Positions 41,894 through 50,893 of a stretch of 62,937 nt of DNA are shown piece by piece; position 1 is the stretch's first letter, and each line of letters begins with the position of its first letter. Source of the DNA: Planctomycetota bacterium (GTDB taxonomy: Bacteria > Planctomycetota > UBA1135 > UBA2386). Both the position numbers and the translations under genes were made by a program. The stretch covers positions 1-62,937 of the forward strand of contig JAEUHS010000082.1 of assembly GCA_016794035.1 (NCBI GenBank), given 5' to 3'. Below the pieces are notes generated by a model, which was given only the letters and a program-made list of their open reading frames with translations, did not search any database and was not told the origin of the DNA.

Positions 41894-43564
41894 ATGCACC
41901 TTCCGTCCCTGCTCTGCGCGGCGCTCGGCGCCCTGTCGCTGCCCGCGCAGTCGATCACCTTCGCCGAAGGCACGCCGACGTCGCTGACGATCGTCCGCGT
42001 CGCCGAGGTGGCACCGAACGGCGGCGACACGATCGTGCTGCAGGGCGTCGAACTGCTGGACCTCGAGCTGACCGGCCGCACGCTGGCGCAGGCCGCGGAC
42101 CCGAGCCGCACGCGGCGCGTCGTGCTGCAGGGCATCGCCCGCGGCGAGCTGCCCGGTGGCGCCCGCCTGTTCCGCTACCGCCGCGCCGGCGGCACCTTCT
42201 GGGGCTTCCTGCACATCGCTGCCGACGGCATGCCGCGCGTCGTGTTCGAGGCCGCGGGCACGGGCCCGGGCCAGGTCGGCGATCCGTTCTTCGATCGCAT
42301 CGGCGTCGCCGGCGACGGCCGTCACGCCGCGATCGCACTCGCGACGGGCGGCATGTATGTCGTGCGCCTCGACGGCGGCGTGTTCCCGAGCACCGGGCGG
42401 GCCGACCGACTGGCGGTGCCCACCACCGACCTCGTCGTCGACACCTCGGTGCTGGTCGGGCCGACCTTCGTCTACTTCCAGAGCACGCCGCCGGATCGGG
42501 TGTGGCGCTGCGCGCTGGCCGACGGCGCCGTCCCGCAGGACGTGTCGGCGCCGGTGCAGGCGAACGCGCGGCTCAAGGACCAGATGGCCATGTCGCGCGA
42601 CGGCACGCGACTGGTGTTCCTCTACGGCCCGCAGAACCAGCAGCGCCTGTGGACCTGCGGCACGACCGGTGGCTCGAGCGTGCTGCCGCCACCGGCAGGC
42701 AAGTACGAGGAGCCGGGCTACCTGCCCGAGAGTCCCGGCGAACCGGCGATGCTGCTCAACGACGATGGCTCGCGCCTGTTCTTCATCGACGCAGACCTGC
42801 GCGACGAGCTCTACCTGCAGGACACGGCGGGCCTCCTGCCGCCGTTGCAGATCACGGCCGACCCGATCTTCCAGCCGTACATCGGCGCCCACATCCTGCC
42901 GCGTTTCGCCCTCGACAAGCTGACGATCGCGATCGGCGATCCGGGTCAGATGGACTGGTTCCAGGCGAGGCTCGGCGCCGGCGGCGGCACCGTCACCAAC
43001 CTGACCGGCACCGGCGCGCCGCAGGCGCCGTTCCCGGCGGGCACGATCGATCCGGTGCGAGCGCTCGACGGCGGCGGCTTCCTGCTGGTCAGCGAACAAC
43101 AGGGCCCGACCCTGACGCTGCGCCGCGTCGATCCGGCTTCCGGCGCACAGACGATCGTGCACCAGGGCCTGAGCGAAGCGCCGCGCGTCGGCAGCGCGCT
43201 GGCCGGCACGGCCGACATCCTCGTGCGCACCGCGACCGGCGACAGCCTGTATCGCGGCACCGACGGTGCGCTGATGGGCACGCTGCCGACCGACCTGCTG
43301 CTGACCCCGCCGGCGCAGGGCCCGCACTTCGGTGGCTCGTGGCTGCACATCGCCAGCGGCTGGGGCCTCAGCGCCTACTACCTGCCCGACGGCACCGCGG
43401 GCTTCGGCCAGATCGACTTCGGCGTCACCCAGATCGTGCTGACCGCCGGCGGCGGCGCGGTCGAGGTCGGCAACCCCGTGCGCTACCTGGCCCCCGGGGT
43501 CTACACGGTGCTGAACCGCCCCACCGTCGCCCAGCGCCTCTGCCTGTCCGGCGTCAGCAACTGA
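41894..43564 (+). CDS. Secreted beta-propeller-like protein (TolB/WD40-type)
   Basis: The 556-residue protein has a signal peptide (PSLLCAALGALSLPAQ). The mature chain shows blade-like segments with aromatic/hydrophobic strands and SRDGTRLVFLYG, NDDGSRLFFIDAD, TGGMYVVRLDGG, which resemble TolB or WD40-like blades. No enzyme motif is visible. It follows the sigma54-driven gene but appears to have its own promoter. The function is unknown; an extracellular or periplasmic binding role is inferred from the fold only. Confidence 0.72.
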   Translation: MHLPSLLCAALGALSLPAQSITFAEGTPTSLTIVRVAEVAPNGGDTIVLQGVELLDLELTGRTLAQAADPSRTRRVVLQGIARGELPGGARLFRYRRAGGTFWGFLHIAADGMPRVVFEAAGTGPGQVGDPFFDRIGVAGDGRHAAIALATGGMYVVRLDGGVFPSTGRADRLAVPTTDLVVDTSVLVGPTFVYFQSTPPDRVWRCALADGAVPQDVSAPVQANARLKDQMAMSRDGTRLVFLYGPQNQQRLWTCGTTGGSSVLPPPAGKYEEPGYLPESPGEPAMLLNDDGSRLFFIDADLRDELYLQDTAGLLPPLQITADPIFQPYIGAHILPRFALDKLTIAIGDPGQMDWFQARLGAGGGTVTNLTGTGAPQAPFPAGTIDPVRALDGGGFLLVSEQQGPTLTLRRVDPASGAQTIVHQGLSEAPRVGSALAGTADILVRTATGDSLYRGTDGALMGTLPTDLLLTPPAQGPHFGGSWLHIASGWGLSAYYLPDGTAGFGQIDFGVTQIVLTAGGGAVEVGNPVRYLAPGVYTVLNRPTVAQRLCLSGVSN

Positions 43565-43622
43565 GCGCCGCCGGGGCGCAACCGGGCGGCGGGCCTTTCC
43601 CACGTGCCGGCCCGCGAACGGG

Positions 43623-43651
43623 TTGGCCGGAGCCGGATCGCTCGCTAACGT
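43623..43651 (+). promoter_or_regulatory. Putative promoter TTGGCC-N17-TAACGT of efp
   Basis: TTGGCC (43623-43628), a 17-base spacer and TAACGT (43646-43651) place the transcription start at or just before ATG 43661. Confidence 0.5.
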
Positions 43652-43660
43652 GTTCGCCCC

Positions 43661-44209
43661 ATGCAAGTCTCCGCGAACGAACTGCGTCCCGGCACCCTGG
43701 TCTCCTACGAGGGACGCATGTGCACCGTCGTCTGGTGGAACATCCTGCGCAACGACCGCCGCGCGTTCGTGCAGATGCGCATCAAGGACCTCGAGAACGG
43801 CCGCATGCAGGAGCTGAAGGAGCACACCGACAGCAAGTGGGAGGTGCTCGACAAGGAGGAGAAGGACCTGGCGCACTCGTACCGCGACGGCCTGGTCGAG
43901 GTGTTCTTCAGCGAGGCCGGCGAGGAGGTGCGCTGCCCGGTCGCCGCCGCCGAGGACGCGCTGAAGTGGCCGTCCGAGGCCTACAAGGGCTTCTTCGTCA
44001 ACGGCCAGCTGGTCGCGGTCTTCCCGCCGAAGCACTCGATCCTGACCATCACCGAGACCTCGCCGCCGATCCGCGGTGGCGGCAGCGGCAACAAGGAAGC
44101 CACGCTCGAGAACGGCATGAAGGCCAAGGTCAACCTGCTGTGCGACGTCGGCGACAAGGTGCGCATCGACACGGAGACCGGCGAGTTCAAGGAACGCATC
44201 GCGAAGTGA
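43661..44209 (+). CDS. efp: Elongation factor P (EF-P) with atypical tip loop
   Basis: EF-P rescues ribosomes stalled on polyproline. The 182-residue protein has three beta domains, with MQVSANELRPGTLVSYEGRM at the start, NGQLVAVFPPKHSILTITETSPP in the middle and NKEATLENGMKAKV near the end. The loop that carries the modified Lys34 or Arg32 in characterised EF-Ps (PGKGQ or SGRNA types) here reads ILRNDRRAF, residues 28-36, so the tip is Asn/Asp/Arg. Overall length is slightly short of the usual 185-190. No epmA, epmB or earP gene is nearby. Confidence 0.88.
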   Translation: MQVSANELRPGTLVSYEGRMCTVVWWNILRNDRRAFVQMRIKDLENGRMQELKEHTDSKWEVLDKEEKDLAHSYRDGLVEVFFSEAGEEVRCPVAAAEDALKWPSEAYKGFFVNGQLVAVFPPKHSILTITETSPPIRGGGSGNKEATLENGMKAKVNLLCDVGDKVRIDTETGEFKERIAK

Positions 44210-44460
44210 TGCCGACAGCGGGTCCGCCGACGACCTGCGCCGCCGCCAACCTCGCGTCCGCCACGCGGCCGAACGTCTCGGCCGACGCCGCCCACGGGGC
44301 GCGCGCGGACGCCGACGGCGGATCGTCGCCGAGCGAACGACGCGACGCACTGGCGCTGGTTCGCGACCATTGGGCCGGCTGCGAGCTGCGGGTCCTGCGT
44401 CGCCATGCCGGCGCGGCAGCCCGGGCAGGAGCGCGCCGCGCGCGCGACCGATGCCCGGGT

Positions 44461-45012
44461 TCAGCCCTCGCCGGCGCGGCCTTCGCGCTGCAGCCACGCG
44501 TCGCGTTCGAGCGCGAACAACGCGGTGCCCGCGGCGCCAGCGTCGGTCGCGCGCACGAACTGCATGCCGAGGCGCTGCAGCACGCGCGCCGAGGCGCGGT
44601 TCGGCAGATCGGTCGCCGCCGTGATCTCGTCGAAGCCGAGCCGCCGGAACACGAAGTCGCAGACCGCGGTCGTCACCTCGGTCGCCAGGCCGCCGCCCCA
44701 GTGCGCCGGCAGCAGGCCGTAGAGCAGCTGCAGCTCGGGCGGATGAAAGAACTCGCGGAAGCCGACGAAGCCGATCACGTCGGCGTCGTCGTCGAGCCGC
44801 ACCGACCACAGCCCGGCGCTGCCGCGCGCGAAGCGTTCCTGGCTCTGCTCGATCTCGTTCAGCACCCACGCCGGTGACACGACGACGTCGTCGAGCAGGT
44901 AGCCCCGCACCTTGGGCTCGCGGAACAGGTCCAGCAGCTGCCCGGCGTCGTCGTCGGCGAACGGAGTCAGCAGGGTGCGCTGCGTGCGCAGTTCGAGGCC
45001 AGCGTGGTGCAT
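44461..45012 (-). CDS. GNAT family N-acetyltransferase (RimJ/RimL-like)
   Basis: The 183-residue acetyltransferase has LRTQRTLLTPFADDDAGQLLDLF at the start, the beta strand WSVRLDDDADVIGFVGFREF, the acetyl-CoA loop LLPAHWGGGLATEVTTAV and a final strand with ITAATDLPNRASARVLQRLGM. This is the RimJ/RimL pattern that acetylates protein N-termini or small amines. ATG 45012 has a TACCCT box 10 bases upstream. Confidence 0.85.
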   Translation of the reverse strand: MHHAGLELRTQRTLLTPFADDDAGQLLDLFREPKVRGYLLDDVVVSPAWVLNEIEQSQERFARGSAGLWSVRLDDDADVIGFVGFREFFHPPELQLLYGLLPAHWGGGLATEVTTAVCDFVFRRLGFDEITAATDLPNRASARVLQRLGMQFVRATDAGAAGTALFALERDAWLQREGRAGEG

Positions 45013-45022
45013 GGTGGGCGGG

Positions 45023-45028
45023 AGGGTA
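45023..45028 (-). promoter_or_regulatory. Putative -10 box TACCCT before the GNAT gene
   Basis: The minus-strand GCTACCCT sits 10 bases before ATG 45012. Confidence 0.45.
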
Positions 45029-45096
45029 GCGCATGCGATCCCCGGCGTGGCTACGGACTTGGGCCCGCTCCGCCGCGATCGGGCCCAGGGGATCGC

Positions 45097-45102
45097 TACG
45101 CT
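45097..45102 (+). promoter_or_regulatory. Putative -10 box TACGCT before the hydrolase remnant
   Basis: GCTACGCT ends 6 bases before GTG 45109. Confidence 0.4.
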
Positions 45103-45108
45103 GCGCGC

Positions 45109-45426
45109 GTGTCCGTGACCACCGCTGCACCTGCCCGCACCAGTCCGACGCGACGCCGGCGCCTGCTGCGGCTCGCCGCGCTCGCCTGCGTCGGCTGGTG
45201 GCTGGTCGGGTTCGCCGCCGCGTGGCAGGCGACGCTGCCGCATCCGGGCGAGATCGCGGCGCTGCAACAGCTCGGCGGCCGAGCGATCGAGCCGGTGGCG
45301 ACGACCGCGCGCGACGGCGTGACCGTGCGCGGCTGGCTGGTCGACGGCAGCGATGGCACGCGCTGCGTCGTGCTCGCGGCCGGCATCCGCGGCAGCCGGC
45401 TGGCGATGCTGACGCGCGCCGAGTGA
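45109..45426 (+). pseudogene. Truncated alpha/beta-hydrolase-like membrane protein fragment
   Basis: The 105-residue product has an N-terminal membrane helix (LLRLAALACVGWWLVGFAAAW), then the region that precedes the catalytic domain of membrane-anchored alpha/beta hydrolases (TTARDGVTVRGWLVDGSDG, RCVVLAAGIRGSRLAML). It stops at a TGA just where the lid and nucleophile region should begin. The downstream sequence is the end of a convergent gene with no homologous continuation, so the gene appears to have lost its 3' part. An intact promoter-like box remains. Confidence 0.6.
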
Positions 45427-45436
45427 TACGGCGCGG

Positions 45437-47992
45437 CTAGAAGATGCCGACCGTCAGCTGCAGCGCGTTGGTGCTGGTGACCTCGAGCAGGTTCAGCTGC
45501 GCGTCGGCGACGATCACGACCATCTGGTGGTAGAAGCTGACGCCGACGATCGGCGGCGTGTTCGGCACGAAGATCTGCGACTGCACGGTGCCGGTGGCCG
45601 TGAACAGCGTCTCGGTGCCGTCGGGCGTCACGTGCAAGTTGCACCCGGGCAGCGCGGCGGCGAAGAAGCTGTCGAGCGGGAACGGCGGCAGCACCGGCGA
45701 CAGGCCCCAGACGGCGACCGCGTAGGTCACCGGCGGCAGGCCGGTGGCGGTGGCGCGGAAGGTGCCGTCGGCCCACGGCAGAGCGGTCGCAGTCAGCGTG
45801 TTGCTGCCGCCCGAACTCGCGCAGCCCGGCGCGAACGTCGTCGCCAGCGCCGGGCACGGCGGCGCCAGGCGGGCCAGGTTGCCCACCGAGAGTCCACCGG
45901 CAGTGACGAACTCACCACCGACCAGGAGGTCGCCGTTCGGCAGTGGCGTGCACGCGTAGAGCACGAGACCCTGGACGTCGAGGCTGGACCACGTGCCTTG
46001 GTAGTTCGCGTCGCTGCTCAAACGCCCGAGGTTCGAGCTGATGTAGGTCGACACCGGGAACGGCAGCGAGAACGTCCACTGCGCGCCGCCCGCGACCAAG
46101 TCGCCGTCGGGCAGGACTGCGAGCGCGAGGACATCACTGGTGGGCCGATAGCCGAACTGCGCGCCGACCGGTGACCAGGCACTGCCGTCCCAGCGGGCGA
46201 TGTAGGGGGCGCTGACACCACCCGCCACAGTGAAGTGGCCGCCGACGATCACGTTGCCGTTCGGCGTGACCACCACGCCAAACACCGCGCCGTCGACGCC
46301 ACTGCCCAGGGCCGACCACGCGCTGCCGTTCCAACGCGCGACACGATTGCAGGTGAGGCCATCGGCGGTCGTGAAGTTGCCACCGGCAAGCAGGTCACCG
46401 TTGCCCGCCAGCGCGAGCGCATTGACCTGCGCGGTCATGCCAGTCCCCAAGGGCGCCCAAGCCGTGCCGTTCCAACGGGCGATGCGATTGGCGGTGATTC
46501 CACCGGCCGTCGTGAACGCGCCGGCAGCGACCAGGTCGCCGTTCGGCAGCACCCGCAGCGCGTTGACCGAACCGTTGGTACCGAGCCCGAGCGACGACCA
46601 CGCGCTGCCGTTCCACCGCGCGATGTTGCCGACCTGCACGCCGCCGGCCGTCGTGAAGTCGCCGCCAGCCACGATGTCGCCGTTCGCCATCGTCGCCAAC
46701 GCGAAGACACCGAGACCGCCGCTGACGCCGCTGCCGAGTGGCTGCCACGAGTTCGCGCTGCCGCGCGCGATGCCGTTCATGCCGACGCCAGAGATCTTGG
46801 CGAACCGGCCGCCGATCACCACGTCGTTGCCCACCGCGCAGTGCGCGTACACGGTGTCGTCGATGCCCCTGCCGCGCACCGGGATCCAACCGTTCACAGC
46901 GTCGTACGTCTTCACCGCGGTGTCACCCTGCGCCAGGGCGAGCACGTACTTCCCCGCGTAGTAGGCGAGGGTCCACACGGTCACCGGGCTCCAGGCATCG
47001 GTGACGAACCCCAGGTTGGTCCACGCCGACCCGGTCCAACGCATCACCTTGTTCGTCGCGTCGTCGGTTGCCGCAGTCAACTCGAAGGTGTTGATGCCGG
47101 TCCCGACCACAAGCAGCTTCTGGCACCGCGTGCCGCCGAGACCGGCCCCCATCGCTCCCCACGTGTTGGTGGACCCCGAGAAGCGGGCCACGTGCTGCGC
47201 CGCGGTCGTGAAGGCACCGCCGATCGTGAAGCTCGTGAACAAGCCGCCGGCGAACAGATAGGACGCCGGGTAGGTCTGGCCGATGCGGGTCGCCAGCGTG
47301 GTGACCGTGTCGTTGAACGCCGCGTCGGCGACCCAAGCCGAGCCGTTCCAGACCGCGTAGTTGGAGATCGGAACGCCACCCGCCGCCGTCATGCTGCCGC
47401 CTATGTGCAGCGAGCCGTTCCAAACCGCGAGCGCGTAGACGGAGCCCGTGACGCCGGTGCCGAAGGCGGCCCAGGTCGTCCCGTTCCATCGCGCGACGCT
47501 GTTGCAGAGCACGCCATCGACATGGCTGAAGAAGCCAGCCGCGATCAGTTCGCCGTTGTAGACCGCGAGCGATCGCACCCATCCGCCGGCTTGACCGAAG
47601 GGCCCGACCGGCTGCCACGAGCTGCCGTTCCAGCTGACGAGGAAGGTCCCGTTGCCGCTCCCCGCGGCGATGAGCTGACCGTTCCATACCGTGAGCGCGG
47701 TCACCGACTGGCCCGGCGGATCGCCGAGGGGCACCCATTCCGACCCGTCGAAGGTGGCGACCTCGGTCGCCATCGTCGACCCGACCTGGAAGGTCCCGCC
47801 GACGACCAGCCGCACCGGCAACGGCCCCGCCCCATCGGGGTCCCAGCTCGTCGTCGCGCCGACGATGCCACGCACGTGCGGCAGCGGATCACCCGGCTGC
47901 CACTGCGGGGCACACTGGGCTGGCAATCCAGCGGGGAGGCAGGCGACGACGGCCAGGGCCAGGAACCACGGACGCAGGGGAATCGTGCTCAT
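45437..47992 (-). CDS. Large secreted repeat protein (delta-60/Kelch-like propeller)
   Basis: The 851-residue protein has a signal peptide (RPWFLALAVVACLPAGLPAQ) and then about twelve repeats of 40-48 residues with the core NGDLVAGGxFTTAGG, xxNIARWNGSAW and SxLGSG. These resemble delta-60 or Kelch-type blades. The last about 130 residues (FAPGCASSGGSNTLTATALPW, then GCNLHVTP, IFVPNTPPIVGVSFYHQ, STNALQLTVG) form a separate C-terminal module shared in outline with the 195-residue protein at 41119. The repeats at DNA level are about 130-140 bp and could recombine. It probably binds or displays at the cell surface; no enzymatic motif is seen. Confidence 0.82.
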   Translation of the reverse strand: MSTIPLRPWFLALAVVACLPAGLPAQCAPQWQPGDPLPHVRGIVGATTSWDPDGAGPLPVRLVVGGTFQVGSTMATEVATFDGSEWVPLGDPPGQSVTALTVWNGQLIAAGSGNGTFLVSWNGSSWQPVGPFGQAGGWVRSLAVYNGELIAAGFFSHVDGVLCNSVARWNGTTWAAFGTGVTGSVYALAVWNGSLHIGGSMTAAGGVPISNYAVWNGSAWVADAAFNDTVTTLATRIGQTYPASYLFAGGLFTSFTIGGAFTTAAQHVARFSGSTNTWGAMGAGLGGTRCQKLLVVGTGINTFELTAATDDATNKVMRWTGSAWTNLGFVTDAWSPVTVWTLAYYAGKYVLALAQGDTAVKTYDAVNGWIPVRGRGIDDTVYAHCAVGNDVVIGGRFAKISGVGMNGIARGSANSWQPLGSGVSGGLGVFALATMANGDIVAGGDFTTAGGVQVGNIARWNGSAWSSLGLGTNGSVNALRVLPNGDLVAAGAFTTAGGITANRIARWNGTAWAPLGTGMTAQVNALALAGNGDLLAGGNFTTADGLTCNRVARWNGSAWSALGSGVDGAVFGVVVTPNGNVIVGGHFTVAGGVSAPYIARWDGSAWSPVGAQFGYRPTSDVLALAVLPDGDLVAGGAQWTFSLPFPVSTYISSNLGRLSSDANYQGTWSSLDVQGLVLYACTPLPNGDLLVGGEFVTAGGLSVGNLARLAPPCPALATTFAPGCASSGGSNTLTATALPWADGTFRATATGLPPVTYAVAVWGLSPVLPPFPLDSFFAAALPGCNLHVTPDGTETLFTATGTVQSQIFVPNTPPIVGVSFYHQMVVIVADAQLNLLEVTSTNALQLTVGIF

Positions 47993-48250
47993 CGGAATCA
48001 CCGGTCGCCGCACGGTGGCGGCGTGCCACGTCGCGGGAACGAACGGTGCAATGCGCGACCCGCGCCGGCGTGACGGGCGATTCCCGCCGGCTCGCCGCGC
48101 GGCGCCGACCCGCCGCGGGATCGGCGCCGGCGACGGATTGGCGCGCGCGTCGGCCACCATGCGCCGCGACCCGTGGCGCGGCGCCGGGTAACGCTTGACC
48201 GCCCCCCGACCGCGGTCACGATCACGACCTCCCGCCCTCAGGAACCCGAC

Positions 48251-48255
48251 GGAGA
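48251..48255 (+). promoter_or_regulatory. Shine-Dalgarno GGAGA
   Basis: GGAGA ends 3 bases before ATG 48259 and supports the start of the first gene of the three-gene module. Confidence 0.5.
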
Positions 48256-48258
48256 CCG

Positions 48259-49434
48259 ATGACGCCCCCCACCACGACGCCACTGAAGTACCTCGACCAG
48301 GCCCTCGGCGTGCTGCGCAACCTCGGCCTGATCAAGTCCGAACCCCAGACCGCACCGATCGTCGCGCTGATCGACCGCATCGCCCACCTCGAGCCCGACC
48401 AGGCCGCGGCGATCGCGCGCACGCTGTCGCAGGCGTCGCTGTTCAACGAGGTCGTGCGCGAGCAGATCACGGCGATGCAGATCGGCGAACGCTACCGCGG
48501 CATCACCGGCGCCTTCGATTCGATCCGCGACGACGCCAAGCGCATGGTCGACCAGATGGCCGACAGCAAGATCGACACGTTCGAGCGGCTCGGCAACGTC
48601 TGGATGAAGGTCACGCGCGGCGACATCCCGTCGCGCTTCGCCAAGATCAAGACCACCTACCTCGCGGTCGCCAAGGACACCCGGGACCAGATCCAGCGCG
48701 AGCAGACGATCCTCGAGGCCTACCGCGACTTCCGCACCGCGCTGAAAGAAGCCCAGGTGCTCGGCTTCGGGCTGCTGCAGCGCGCCGAGGCGGCGCTGGC
48801 CAAGAAGCAGGCGGCGCTGCGGGGCGCGGCCGCGGCGCTGGAGCAGTATCAGGGCAAGGACCAGGCCGAGAAGGCGAAGTTCGAGCTCGCGCGCGACCTC
48901 GCGCTGCAGGCGCTGCAGGACGAGGACAAGCGCTACCAGATCGCCAAGGACCTCGCCGAGAACCTGTCGATCGCCTACAGCACGACCGAGGTGGTGATGG
49001 CGCGCATCGCGCAGATCACCGACGCCAAGGAGCGCGTCTACTCGCAGTCGGTGACGTTCTTCGGCACCAACGAGACCGTGTTCACGGCGCTGTCGGCGTC
49101 GTTCACCGGCCTGACCGGCCTGCACGAGAGCACGCAGACGCTCGAGGCGATGAAGCAGGGCATCAACAAGAGCCTGGAGACGCTCGGCGAGGTCGGCACC
49201 GAGATCCAGGAGGCCGCGCTGAAGGCCGGCTACGGGCCGACGATCAAGGCCGAGTCGGTGGCCAAGCTCGTCGACGCGGTGGTCAGCTACCAGGAACGCT
49301 CCTACCAGATCATCGACGAGATGCGCGAACTCAGCACGCGCAACGAGGCCGAGCTGGTGGCGGCGACCGAAGCGGGCAAGCGGCGCATGGTCGCGCTGCA
49401 GGACCGCGTGGCCAAGCTGCCCGCACCGAAGTGA
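48259..49434 (+). CDS. Coiled-coil protein, TelA-like (toxic anion resistance family outline)
   Basis: The 391-residue protein is highly helical and soluble, without signal peptide. It has long heptad-like stretches (RFAKIKTTYLAVAKDTRDQIQREQ, EKAKFELARDLALQALQDEDKRYQIAKDLAENL). The RFAKIKTTYLAVAKDTR block and overall length suggest the TelA/KlaA family, but the match is by eye and uncertain. Its TGA overlaps the GTG of the next gene, making it the first of a coupled trio. Confidence 0.6.
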   Translation: MTPPTTTPLKYLDQALGVLRNLGLIKSEPQTAPIVALIDRIAHLEPDQAAAIARTLSQASLFNEVVREQITAMQIGERYRGITGAFDSIRDDAKRMVDQMADSKIDTFERLGNVWMKVTRGDIPSRFAKIKTTYLAVAKDTRDQIQREQTILEAYRDFRTALKEAQVLGFGLLQRAEAALAKKQAALRGAAAALEQYQGKDQAEKAKFELARDLALQALQDEDKRYQIAKDLAENLSIAYSTTEVVMARIAQITDAKERVYSQSVTFFGTNETVFTALSASFTGLTGLHESTQTLEAMKQGINKSLETLGEVGTEIQEAALKAGYGPTIKAESVAKLVDAVVSYQERSYQIIDEMRELSTRNEAELVAATEAGKRRMVALQDRVAKLPAPK

Positions 49435-50891
49435 GCGAGGTCGCGAGCGAGACCGCCGGCGCGCCCGTGGCCCTCGACCGGGTCATGCTGGCGATGGACG
49501 TCGTCGACACGCTGCGCCACCAGCGGGCGCAGGTCGACGCCGAACTCGACGACGATCGGCGGCAGCAGGAGTTCGTCGCCCGCGTGCAGGCGATCTACCG
49601 CTCGCAGGGCATCGACGTCGACGAAGCGGTGATCCGCGACGGCGTGCGGGCACTGGCCGAGAACCGCTTCGTCTACACGCCGCCCGAGCGTTCGTGGTCG
49701 GTGCGGCTGGCCGAGGTCTACGTCGAGCGCGGCACGTGGAGCAAGCGCGCGGCGATCGTGCTGCTGGTCGTCGCCGCGGTCTGGACCGCGTTCGCGGTGC
49801 CGCGACACTACCACCACCGCGGCCTCGTCGACGGCTTCGCGCGGCGGACCGAGCAGCTGGTCGCGACGGCCGAGGCGCGCGCCCGGGCCGCCGACGAGCT
49901 GCTGGCCGACTGGGAACGCGCGCACGGCGACGGCGACTCGGTCGCGGTCGCCCGGCTGCTGGCCGACGCGTCGGCGGCGATCGCGCGCGGCCAGGAACGC
50001 GTCGAGGCGGTGCAGCACGAGCTGTCGCCGCTGCCCGACGCCGAGGCGTATCCGGCGGCGCGCACGGTCTGGGACGAACGGCTCGCCGGCTTCGGCAGCA
50101 CGCTCGACGCCGCCACCGCGGACCTCGGCACGGCCCGCAGCCTGCTGGCGACGGTCGCGCAGCTGCGTTCGCTGCAGACGCGCGCGGACATCGGCATGCA
50201 GCGGCTCGCCGGCCTCGAACTGTCGGCCCGCGAACGGGCGCTGGTCGACGCGCTGCAGCGCGACGTGCGCGCGGCGATCGACGGCGGCGACGACACCGCC
50301 GGGCAGCTCGCGCTCGAGCAGCTCGACCTGCGCATCGGCGAGATCCTGGCAGCGCGCCAACGGCAGGCCGACACGCGGGCCGAGTTCGCGAGCCTGCGCA
50401 CGGCGCTCGACGGCGTCGACGTCGAGGCGGCCGCCAAGGCCGAGCTGCAGCAGCTGCACACGGCGGTCGAGCAGGCGATCGCCGCCGACGACTGGCAACG
50501 CGCCGGCCAGCAGGTCGCGCGCCTGCGGGCGCTCGTGACCGAACTCGACCAGACCTACGAGCTGCGCATCGTCTCGCGCGCCGACGACCGCAGCGGCGTC
50601 TGGCGCTACGAGGGCAACGACCGCAGCCGGCGCAACTACTACATCGTCGTCGAGGCGATCGGCCCGGACGGCAGGGCGCTGGCGCTGCCGATCACCAGCG
50701 AGGAGGACCAGACCACGCGCAGCGTGCGGCGTTTCGCGATCCGCGTGCCCGAGAGCGTCTACGAGCGCGTCAAGGCCGACAAGCTCGACAACGGCCTGAT
50801 CGACGACGTCGTCTTCGGCCAGAAGCGCCGCGGCGCGCGCGAGCCGGAGTATCGCTTCCCCGTGGCCGGCGGCCGCATCACGCAGTGGTGA
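49431..50891 (+). CDS. DUF6384-like membrane protein
   Basis: The 486-residue protein opens with LDRVMLAMDVVDTLRHQRAQ and IYRSQGIDVDEAVIRDGV, a start I associate with the uncharacterised DUF6384 family. A single membrane helix follows (about 104-122, RAAIVLLVVAAVWTAFAV), then a long coiled coil of about 250 residues and a C-terminal beta domain (VWRYEGNDRSRRNYYIVVEA). The plan is an inner-membrane anchor, a periplasmic or cytoplasmic rod, and a small folded head. It is coupled to both neighbours. No catalytic function is apparent. Confidence 0.68.
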   Translation: MSEVASETAGAPVALDRVMLAMDVVDTLRHQRAQVDAELDDDRRQQEFVARVQAIYRSQGIDVDEAVIRDGVRALAENRFVYTPPERSWSVRLAEVYVERGTWSKRAAIVLLVVAAVWTAFAVPRHYHHRGLVDGFARRTEQLVATAEARARAADELLADWERAHGDGDSVAVARLLADASAAIARGQERVEAVQHELSPLPDAEAYPAARTVWDERLAGFGSTLDAATADLGTARSLLATVAQLRSLQTRADIGMQRLAGLELSARERALVDALQRDVRAAIDGGDDTAGQLALEQLDLRIGEILAARQRQADTRAEFASLRTALDGVDVEAAAKAELQQLHTAVEQAIAADDWQRAGQQVARLRALVTELDQTYELRIVSRADDRSGVWRYEGNDRSRRNYYIVVEAIGPDGRALALPITSEEDQTTRSVRRFAIRVPESVYERVKADKLDNGLIDDVVFGQKRRGAREPEYRFPVAGGRITQW

Positions 50892-50893
50892 CC

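Noticed and set aside
45424..45426. The TGA ending the hydrolase fragment read as a selenocysteine codon, since selC is present
   Set aside because: Translation beyond the TGA shows no hydrolase-like continuation and meets a stop soon after; no SECIS-like hairpin is evident just downstream.
47993..48040. A sigma54-like TGGCACG upstream of the large propeller gene on the minus strand
   Set aside because: The -12 half would be CACC instead of TTGC at the required spacing.
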